Source of the DNA: Deltaproteobacteria bacterium
Lineage (GTDB): Bacteria; Myxococcota_A; Polyangia; Polyangiales; Houyiibacteriaceae
Assembly (NCBI GenBank): GCA_013151775.1
Contig: JAADHO010000072.1
Coordinates: 1 to 39,907, forward strand
DNA length: 39,907 nucleotides
Reading direction: 5' to 3'
Shown here piece after piece: positions 6,998 to 13,968 of this stretch (positions are counted from its first letter, which is position 1; each line of letters starts with the position of its first letter). The position numbers and the translations under genes are program-made. The notes under the pieces were generated by a model that saw only the letters and a list, made by a program, of their open reading frames with translations, ran no database searches and had not been told where the DNA came from.

Positions 6998-8155
6998 ATG
7001 GTCTCGTCCACGCTCTCGATCTTCAGCGCCGCGGCGCTGCTCGGCGTGGCCGTGTTCGCGCTCTCCGCGTCTCGGCGCACACGCTTCGCCTGGATCCTCG
7101 CCTGGCTGTGCGCCGACTTCGCGGGCTTCACCCTGGCACAGGCGCTGGAGGCGCCGGATCACGTCGACGCCTTCCGCCTCCTGGACCTTGTGCTCTCACC
7201 CTGGGCGCCGGTGCTGGGCCTCTCGCTCGTGCTCGGCTTCACCGGCAACCTGCGGGGTGATAGGCGATGGCTGCTGCTCGCCGCCTTCTTCTTCGGGGCG
7301 CTCTCGCTGACCGCCTGCCTCGCCTTCATCTGGGCTCCGGCGAGGCTCTTCGTCGCCTCGGATGCCTGGCCCGTGAGCTACCTCGTGGGGCTCGTGCCCT
7401 CGGTGACCCTCGCCCTCGGGCGCGTGCTGCGCTATCGCGCGCAGGTCGGCGAGCAAGAGGAACGTCGACGTGCCCTCGGCCTCGTGATCGGGCTGGCCGC
7501 CGCGCTGCCGCTCGGTGCGTCCGATCTGCTCGCCGACATGGGCTACGCCTCACCGCGCCTCAGCGCCCTGGCGACGCTCGTGGTCGCGCTCTTGCTCGGC
7601 GGCCTGACCCTCGGCGCCGATCTGCTCGAGGCGCCGCGCCGACGCGTGGGCCTCTGGCTTGGGCTGCTCGCCTGCGGGCTGGTCCTCGCCTCGGCTCTGA
7701 GCCTTCAGCATCTCCTGCCATCAGCGCTCGCCATGCGCGCGACGCTGGTGCTGGTCTCGAGCCTCTTCGCGCTGCTCTTCGCGGGCGCTTGGGGCTTCGC
7801 GCGTCTGCTCGCGCGCGGTCGAGACGAACGCCTGCGCTACGCGGGGCGCATGAGCCGACAGCTCGCCCACGACCTGAACACGCCGCTGATGGCCATGCAG
7901 GGCGCCCTCGATTACCTGATGGAAGAGCGGCGGCGGCGTGAGGTCGACCCGGACGACACGGAGGGCCAGATGTTGACGCTCTTGCTGGAGCAGGTCGAGC
8001 GCCTGTCGCTGCAGGAGGCGCGCTATCGACGACTGCTGCAGCTCGAGCCCGTGCCAGGGGGGATCGTGCTCGCCGAGGTCGTCGAGCGCGCCCTGCGCGC
8101 CTGCCGTGCCGGCTTCCCCGGACGTCGCCTCGAGCAGCGGCTGCCAGGGCTGGAG
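6998..8155 (+). pseudogene. sensor histidine kinase lacking its ATPase domain (deletion junction)
   Basis: The N-terminal 270 residues form about eight or nine membrane helices. The HisKA dimerisation helix follows, with the H-box L-A-H291-D-L-N-T-P-L, then a second helix (LLEQVERLSLQEARYRRLLQLEPVPGG cut across its length) and a linker up to about residue 385. There the homology ends. No HATPase_c domain (N, G1, G2 boxes) follows. Instead the DNA becomes the truncated receiver domain of a response regulator in another frame. The kinase frame stays open by chance to 8608 with no meaningful sequence. At least the ATPase domain, about 110 residues, is missing. Confidence 0.75.
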
Positions 8156-9371
8156 CTCCCTGCTCGAGCAGGCGGGCTACGAGGTGCGCTGCGCGAGGCG
8201 CGCCGAGCGGGCCCTCGGCGAGCTTCGGAGCTGGGCGCCGGCCCTCGTGTTGAGCGACGTGCGCATGCCCGGGATGGACGGCTTCGGCTTGCTCGACGCC
8301 CTCCGCGCCTCACGACCGGGGCTGCCCGTGATCTTGCTGACCGCCTTCGGCGACGTGGAGCTCGCCATGCAGGCCGTGCGGCGAGGAGCGCGCGATTTCC
8401 TGACCAAGCCCGTGAAGCGCGAGCGTGTGCTGGCGGCCATCGCTCGGGCGCTACCCGCGAGCGACGCCGACACCGATCTCGTGCGCGAGAGCGAGGCCAT
8501 GCAGCAGCTCTTCGAGCGCCTCGAGCGGGTCGCCGGGAGCGACGCCTCCGTGCTCCTCGAGGGGGAGACGGGCACGGGCAAGGGCCGGGTGGCGCGCCAC
8601 CTGCATAGCCTCGGGCGGGGTCACGAGCCTCTGGTGGAGCTGAGCTGCGGCGCCATCCCGAGCGAGCTCTTCGAGGCGGAGCTCTTCGGCGTCGCGGCGG
8701 GCGCCTACACCGGCGCAGGCCACGGACGCCCTGGTGTACTCGCGCGCGCTGGCCGAGGCAGCGTCCTGCTGGACGACGTGGACGCCCTGACGGCTCGCGG
8801 GCAGGCGGCCCTCTTGCGCGCCCTGGGCGAGGGCCGATACCGGGAGGTCGGCGGCGTGACCGAACGCTCGCTCGAGGCGCGTGTGTTGGCGACGAGCGCA
8901 GCCGATCTCGAGCGCGCCTGCGTCGAGGGCCGCTTCCGGCAGGATCTCTTCTACCGGCTGGCAACCTTCCGGCTGCGGCTGCCAGCCTTGCGAGAGCGCC
9001 TCGAGGACATCCCGGCGCTGCTGCGCCTCTTCCTTGGACAGCTCGCGCTCGAGCACGATCAGAAACCTCCTGACCTGCGCGATGAGGCGCTGGTGGAGCT
9101 CTCGGCCCACGCTTGGCCAGGCAACGTGCGCGAGCTAGAGGCCGTGGCCACGCGCCTGTGGCTGACACGTCCAACACAGCTCGGCGCCGAAGACGTGCGC
9201 CGAGCCCTCGGGCGAGACGCGCTCGACGAAAACGCAGAGGTTGCGCGCCTGCGAGCGGCGCTGCGAGTGGCGCAGGGCAACAAGAGCGAAGCGGCGAGGC
9301 TGCTCGGCCTCAGCCGCGGCACGCTCTACAAGCGCCTGCAGACGCTCGACGCCGAGTCCCGACGGCGCTAG
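8154..9371 (+). pseudogene. NtrC-family sigma-54 response regulator, receiver domain truncated at its N-terminus
   Basis: The protein reads from helix 1 of a receiver domain (LLEQAGYEV) through the phosphoacceptor Asp in L-S-D-V-R-M-P-G-M-D-G, L-L-T-A and F-L-T-K-P. The first strand with the acidic pair is missing. The AAA+ domain follows: Walker A GETGTGKG, the sigma-54 contact loop GAYTGA, Walker B VLLDDVD (D-D instead of D-E), and WPGNVREL. A Fis-type HTH (NKSEAARLLGLSRGTLYKRLQ) ends it. A GTG at 8106 could open this frame but adds no family-like residues. As read, phosphorylation control should be lost. The stop shares CTAG with rsmG. Confidence 0.78.
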
Positions 9372-10039
9372 CGCTCGAAGAGCAGGGCGCGACGCTTGGC
9401 GCCGCTGCTGGGCACGACGTAGTCGCGTGCATCGACGGGCGCGCCTTGGTCCGCTGGCCACTCCGCGGAGCCTAGGAGCGCGACGCAGCGAGGCGCGAGA
9501 CGCAGGCCCAGGGGCACCCAAATCTCCGGTGCGAAGGTGGCGCGCGAGAGGGCGAGGTCGAAGTCGTTCGCGTCCACGTCGGGGCTGTCCGGCTCGATGC
9601 GCGACTGCTCGACCTTTGCGCGTTCCAGCAAACCCAGGCTCGCACAGGCCGTGCGCAAGAAGGCGCCACGCTTCTGCCGCGGCTCCACCAAGAGCGCCCT
9701 GAGGTCGGGTCGCAGCAAGGCCAGCGGGATCGTCGGCGCTCCGCCGCCCGCGCCCACGTCGATCACGCGCGCGCCTTCGGAGATCCAGCCGCTCTTGGCG
9801 AGCACGAAGGCGTCGAGGAAGAGCAACTCGACCAGCTCGCGGGCGCCACGGGTCGCCACCAGATCCACGCGCAGAGTCCAGGTCGCCACCAGGGCGGCGT
9901 AGCTCGCGAGGGAGCGCAGCTGGGACTCGTCCAAGGGCACGTCCTCGGCTCGGGCGAGTGAGGCGATCGAGGGTGCGTCGCGAGCGGCCTCGAAGACCGG
10001 GACCTTGGTGCGACCTCGGCTGGGCTTGCGGCGACTCAC
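9368..10039 (-). CDS. rsmG: 16S rRNA (guanine-N7) methyltransferase RsmG
   Basis: The 223-residue protein carries the RsmG SAM-binding signature V-I-D-V-G-A-G-G-G-A-P-T-I-P-L-A, then LLVEPRQKRGAFLRTA and the DLALSRATFAP block. RsmG methylates G527 of 16S rRNA at N7. The start is a GTG at 10039 that overlaps the stop of the upstream kinase in GTGA, suggesting coupling. rsmG is normally beside mnmG/parA; here it forms an operon with a Ser/Thr kinase. Its stop is in the same CTAG as the stop of the convergent regulator. Confidence 0.92.
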   Translation of the reverse strand: MSRRKPSRGRTKVPVFEAARDAPSIASLARAEDVPLDESQLRSLASYAALVATWTLRVDLVATRGARELVELLFLDAFVLAKSGWISEGARVIDVGAGGGAPTIPLALLRPDLRALLVEPRQKRGAFLRTACASLGLLERAKVEQSRIEPDSPDVDANDFDLALSRATFAPEIWVPLGLRLAPRCVALLGSAEWPADQGAPVDARDYVVPSSGAKRRALLFER

Positions 10040-10932
10040 GAGCACACCGCGCTCGGAAACACCGAACAGTGAAAGGCCTCCGCCAGCTCTCCCGCCGTGG
10101 CGAAACGCTCCTGCGCCTTGGGCGCCATGGCGCGCTCGACCACGCGACACACGGCGGACGGGAGATCGGGGAGCGCCTCGGCCAGCGGATCGACCTTGCC
10201 CGTGGCGATGCGAAACATCAGCCGCCCGGGGTTCCGCTCGACGAAGGGAGGGCAACCGACGAGGGCCTCGTAGAGCACGACGCCCATGGCGTAGACGTCC
10301 ATGCGCGAGTCGATGGCGCCCTGTCCCGTGAGCAGCTCGGGGGCCATGTAGATCGGGGTGCCCACGACCTCCCCCGTGCGCGTGAGGCGCTCGAGACCGT
10401 GCACCTTGGAGGTGCCGAAATCGACCAGCTTCGCGCCGACGCGCGGCGCATCCTCGCCGTCTGCGACCAGGAAGATGTTGGCCGGCTTCACGTCCCCATG
10501 CAGCACACCGTGGGCGTGGGCCGCGGCCAGACCCGCGCATACGTCCTCGACGATGGGCCAGAGTTCACGGGGATCCGTGAAGACGGCGCGCTCGATGCGG
10601 GCCAGCAGAGTCTCTCCACGCAGCCGCTCCATCACCGTGAAGAGCAAGCCCTCGGCCGTCTCGCCCACATCGAGCACGCGCACGACGGCCGGATGCACCA
10701 AGGACGCCAGAATCGAGGCCTCGCGACGAAAACGCCGATGCATCTCGCGATCGACGCACAGCTCCGGGTGCAGCAGCTTCAGCGCCACGTCCTCTCCCTG
10801 CTGCTCGTCGTGCGCCTCGAAGACCGCGCCCATGCCGCCCGCAGCCAGCCGCCCGCCCACGCGGTAACGGTTCGCCAAGAGCTGACCCGTTTGGGGCATG
10901 CGCGGACGACCTGCGCCGGGCTTCATGGCCAT
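10036..10932 (-). CDS. Hanks-type serine/threonine protein kinase
   Basis: The roughly 298-residue protein is nearly all kinase domain. It has a glycine loop (RLAAGGMGAVFEA), the lysine in D-V-A-L-K52, the catalytic loop H-G-D-V-K-P-A-N-I-F, V-D-F-G-T-S-K, G-T-P-I-Y-M-A-P-E, and subdomains IX-XI. The usual HRD arginine is glycine, so it is a non-RD kinase and may not depend on activation-loop phosphorylation. There is no membrane segment or sensor domain, so it is probably cytosolic. The start is ATG 10932 (or 10926); longer frames run into the intergenic region. It overlaps rsmG by four bases. Confidence 0.9.
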   Translation of the reverse strand: MAMKPGAGRPRMPQTGQLLANRYRVGGRLAAGGMGAVFEAHDEQQGEDVALKLLHPELCVDREMHRRFRREASILASLVHPAVVRVLDVGETAEGLLFTVMERLRGETLLARIERAVFTDPRELWPIVEDVCAGLAAAHAHGVLHGDVKPANIFLVADGEDAPRVGAKLVDFGTSKVHGLERLTRTGEVVGTPIYMAPELLTGQGAIDSRMDVYAMGVVLYEALVGCPPFVERNPGRLMFRIATGKVDPLAEALPDLPSAVCRVVERAMAPKAQERFATAGELAEAFHCSVFPSAVCS

Positions 10933-11233
10933 GAGCAGACCATACCCCAAGCCTCGCGAGAAGCTCGAATCCTGCGCAAGGGCCGCAGCGGTGGGACCGA
11001 AATGGGGTCGACGAGGAAAAATCGCGAGCCAGGTGGAATGTCTCCGACGTCTGCGTGTTGCACCCATGAACATCGGGGGTTGGAGCTGCACCGACGCCGT
11101 CCTCTCCACCCTCCTGCCGGTGCAGCCCCTTCCCCCGATTATTCCCTTTCCATGTCCCCTCCCTCTGCGAGGCCTGCATCCCTAGGTGCGGGCCTTGCAG
11201 TCTATTGGGTCAGCTGTAGACTCCGCCCCGCTC
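10933..11233. other. intergenic region between divergent kinase and secreted-protein genes
   Basis: No gene is supported. It carries a strong inverted repeat (11072-11139). Promoters for both directions should lie here. A weak match (TTGCAG 11195-11200, TAGACT 11217-11222) precedes the plus-strand gene. Confidence 0.5.
11072..11139. repeat. imperfect 22-bp inverted repeat (stem-loop)
   Basis: The arms 11072-11093 and 11118-11139 pair over 22 bp with three mismatches. The inner 9 bp, GCTGCACCG/CGGTGCAGC, are perfect, and so are the outer 8 bp, ATCGGGGG/CCCCCGAT. The loop is 24 bases. A pyrimidine-rich stretch (TTATTCCCTTTCC) follows on the plus strand. It is long for a terminator and could be a structured RNA element or a protein site. 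Confidence 0.55.
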
Positions 11234-11674
11234 ATGCAGCGCGCTCTCCTCGTAGCGGCCCTCGTGGCCTCGTTCTTCGCATCCAGCTCGGACGCACGCG
11301 CGCAGGATTGCAGCTGCGTCTCGTCCTCGGGCCTGCTGCGCGCGAGCTTCAGCTCGAGCTTCCTGCCTGAGCTGCCCGCGCCTTTGAGCGGCGGGTTCTC
11401 GGCGGCGCCCGAACCGAGGAGTGTGGGGGTCGCGCCATCGCACGCCATGGGCGAGCCCCTGTGGTGCGAAGACTCGGACGATCCTCGCTGCGCGCCCATG
11501 CACCAGAGCGAGCGCAGCCCGAGCGTGCCGAGCGTGCCCGCGCCGGTCTCCCAGACGACCTCGCCGTTCTCGGTCGCGCCGCCCACAGCGACGCGCGCTC
11601 CCTTCGAATCTCCGCAGGCCGAGCGCGCCCGCGCAGAACATCGACGCCGCCTCGATCGGCCCCCGAAACACTGA
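11234..11674 (+). CDS. small secreted protein of unknown function
   Basis: The 146-residue product begins with a clear signal peptide (MQRALLVAALVASFFASSSDARAQ), probably cleaved after A-R-A-Q. The mature part has two cysteine pairs (D-C-S-C and W-C-E-D...R-C) and a Ser/Pro/Ala-rich second half, with no recognised domain. ATG 11234 is chosen because it puts the basic residue directly before the hydrophobic core; a frame open from 11186 adds a non-signal extension. No good ribosome site is visible. It precedes the first triple DsbA gene on the same strand. Confidence 0.6.
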   Translation: MQRALLVAALVASFFASSSDARAQDCSCVSSSGLLRASFSSSFLPELPAPLSGGFSAAPEPRSVGVAPSHAMGEPLWCEDSDDPRCAPMHQSERSPSVPSVPAPVSQTTSPFSVAPPTATRAPFESPQAERARAEHRRRLDRPPKH

Positions 11675-11770
11675 GCGCGTCCGGTGTCCATCGACGCCGG
11701 CGCGCGCGTCCGTGGCCGAGGGTCTCATGCCGAGACCTGCGGCCTCCATTGTTTCCATCCACATGATTCA

Positions 11771-11787
11771 CCGGCGTAGGACGCCGG
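11771..11787 (+). promoter_or_regulatory. perfect hairpin just before the first triple DsbA gene
   Basis: CCGGCGT-AGG-ACGCCGG forms a 7-bp GC-rich stem with a three-base loop. It is followed by AAAGG (likely ribosome site, 11788-11792) and TTATTTTT (11793-11800). The hairpin could end transcription from the upstream gene inefficiently or shield the leader of the oxidoreductase mRNA. Confidence 0.4.
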
Positions 11788-11803
11788 AAAGGTTATTTTT
11801 GCA

Positions 11804-13861
11804 ATGAACAAGGCATCAGCAATTTTAGCGATACTAATCGCGTTTGTAGGCGGCTTCGCCGTTGGCAATCTTACATCAGGCGACTCGGATACCTCTGGAG
11901 AAGAGGTCGCCGCGGTCGAACTGGCAGGTGACCAAGGGGCCGCCGCAGGAGCCGCAGCCAACGCCCCGGCGGCGCCGGCGGACGGCATCGAACGCTACAA
12001 CGTCCCCGTCACCTCCGCTCAGCCGGCCAAGGGCCCGGCGGACGCGTTGGTCACCATCGTGATCTTCAGCGACTTCCAATGCCCCTTCTGCAGTCGTGTG
12101 CTGCCGACCACCACGCGCATCATGAGCGAGTATGCGGGCAAGGTCCGCATCGTCTGGCGCAACCAGCCCCTGCCCTTCCACCCCAACGCCATGCCCGCCG
12201 CGGAGTTGGCCATGGAGGCCTTCGCACAGGGTGGCTCCGACAAGTTCTGGGCCATGCACGACAAGATCTACGCAAACCAGCGCGCCATCGATCGCCCGGA
12301 CCTCGAGCGCTACGCCACGGAGCTCGGCCTCAACATGACCGGCGTGCGCAACGCCCTCGACAACAACACCCATCAGGCCGCCATCGACGCCGACAAGGCG
12401 CTCGGCACGCGCCTCGGTGCCAACGGCACGCCCTCCTTCTTCATCAACGGTCGACCGCTCGTGGGAGCGCAGCCCTTCCCGGCCTTCAAGACCATCATCG
12501 ACGAGGAGATCACCCGCGCCCAGGGGCTCGTCCGTGGCGGCACGCCCGCCGCCCAGGTCTACGCCTCGCTCACGCGCGGGCGTCCGACCCAGAAGCAGGC
12601 GCCCGCCAAGCAGGCGCCCGCCCAAGCGCGCCGCCAGCCCGACCCGAACGCGGTCTACAAGGTCCAGCTCACGGGCAACGAGCCCAGCGCAGGCCCGGCA
12701 GACGCGCTGGTCACCATCGTGCAGTTCAGCGACTTCCAGTGCCCCTTCTGCTCGCGCGTCGAGCCCACCATCACGCAGATCAAGGAGCGCTACGGCAACG
12801 ACGTGCGCGTGGTCTGGATGAACAACCCCCTGCCCTTCCACCCCAACGCCAAGCCCGCCGCGAAGCTCGCCCTCGAGGCGTTCCAGCAGGGCGGAAACGC
12901 CAAGTTCTGGGCCATGCACAACCTGATGTTCGAACATCAGCGTGAGCTCACCCGGGAGAACCTCGAGACCTACGCACAGCAGGTCGGTCTGAACATGGCG
13001 CAGGTGCGCGCCGCCCTCGACAGCGACGAGCACGAGGACGAGATCACCCGCACCCAGGGCATCGCTCGCACCTTCGGCGCCAGCGGCACTCCGGCCTTCT
13101 TCATCAACGGTCGCAACCTGCGCGGCGCCCAGCCCCTCGCGGCCTTCACCGCGGTCATCGATCAGGAACTCGCCAAGGCCCGCGCCTTGGTCGCCGCGGG
13201 CACGCCTCGCAACCAGGTCTACGCCCGCACCATCGCCAACGGCGCCACCTCGCCCCAGTTCGTCGGCGGCGGCAACGCTCCGGCCGCTCCGGCCCGTCCC
13301 GCGGCTCCCCCCGCGGATCAGGTCTACCGCATCCCGGTGCCCGCCAACGCGCCGAGCAAGGGCAACGCCAACGCCTCGGTCGTGATCCAGCAGTTCAGCG
13401 ACTTCCAGTGCCCCTTCTGCTCGCGCGTCGAGCCGACCGTCGAGCAGATCATGCGCGAGTATGGCACCCGCGTGCGCATCGTCTGGCGCAACTACCCGCT
13501 GCCCTTCCACCCCAACGCCACGCCGGCCGCTAACGCCGCCATGGAGGTCTTCCGTCAGGGCGGAAACGATAAGTTCTGGGCCTACCACAACCTGATCTTC
13601 TCGAACCAGCCCGACCTCGATCGCGCCCACCTCGAGTCCTGGGCCGAGCAGCTCGGCGGCATCAACATGGCGCAGCTCCGCGCCGCCATCGACGGCAGCA
13701 CGCATCAGGCGTCGATCGACGCCGACAAGCAGGCGGTCACGGCCGCGGGCGCGCGCATCGGAACGCCCTCCTTCTTCATCAACGGTCGCCTCGTGCAGGG
13801 CGCACAGCCCTTCGCGGCCTTCAAGACCGCCATCGATCGGGCGCTCGCCGAAGCGAACTGA
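11804..13861 (+). CDS. triple-domain DsbA-like thiol oxidoreductase, membrane-anchored
   Basis: The 685-residue protein begins with an uncleaved-looking hydrophobic signal anchor (ASAILAILIAFVGGFAVGN). Three tandem thioredoxin-fold DsbA-like domains follow. Each has the motif FSDFQCPFCSR (Cys93/96, 313/316, 536/539), a conserved PLPFHPNA region, KFWAMHD or KFWAYHN, and the cis-proline segment G-T-P-S-F-F-I-N-G-R (or close). Linkers are Ala/Pro/Gln-rich. DsbA-family proteins introduce or isomerise disulfides in the periplasm. The repeat period is 660 and 669 bp, and the domains are similar even in DNA. No DsbB, VKOR or DsbD partner gene is in the window. A terminator follows. Confidence 0.9.
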   Translation: MNKASAILAILIAFVGGFAVGNLTSGDSDTSGEEVAAVELAGDQGAAAGAAANAPAAPADGIERYNVPVTSAQPAKGPADALVTIVIFSDFQCPFCSRVLPTTTRIMSEYAGKVRIVWRNQPLPFHPNAMPAAELAMEAFAQGGSDKFWAMHDKIYANQRAIDRPDLERYATELGLNMTGVRNALDNNTHQAAIDADKALGTRLGANGTPSFFINGRPLVGAQPFPAFKTIIDEEITRAQGLVRGGTPAAQVYASLTRGRPTQKQAPAKQAPAQARRQPDPNAVYKVQLTGNEPSAGPADALVTIVQFSDFQCPFCSRVEPTITQIKERYGNDVRVVWMNNPLPFHPNAKPAAKLALEAFQQGGNAKFWAMHNLMFEHQRELTRENLETYAQQVGLNMAQVRAALDSDEHEDEITRTQGIARTFGASGTPAFFINGRNLRGAQPLAAFTAVIDQELAKARALVAAGTPRNQVYARTIANGATSPQFVGGGNAPAAPARPAAPPADQVYRIPVPANAPSKGNANASVVIQQFSDFQCPFCSRVEPTVEQIMREYGTRVRIVWRNYPLPFHPNATPAANAAMEVFRQGGNDKFWAYHNLIFSNQPDLDRAHLESWAEQLGGINMAQLRAAIDGSTHQASIDADKQAVTAAGARIGTPSFFINGRLVQGAQPFAAFKTAIDRALAEAN

Positions 13862-13905
13862 TGACACCCCAGGGCGCCTAACGGCGATCCTGGGTTCATG
13901 CCGAG

Positions 13906-13934
13906 GGCCGATCCGCCATGCGGGTCGGCCTTTT
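13906..13934 (+). terminator. rho-independent terminator after the first triple DsbA gene
   Basis: GGCCGATCCGC (13906-13916) and GCGGGTCGGCC (13920-13930) form an 11-bp stem with one G-T pair and a CAT loop, directly followed by TTTT. It isolates the two paralogous genes transcriptionally. Confidence 0.8.
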
Positions 13935-13968
13935 GCGTTCCGTCCCTGGGCCGACTAGGACGGCTGCC

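Noticed and set aside
8156-8608. Continuation of the kinase frame past the junction
   Set aside because: The text becomes Arg/Ala-rich without ATPase boxes and overlaps the correct frame of the response regulator, so it is chance open frame.
11876-13867. 663-codon open frame on the minus strand opposite the first triple DsbA gene
   Set aside because: The sense strand encodes clear conserved domains. The antisense text is low-complexity with no family and arises from GC-rich third positions in a repetitive gene.
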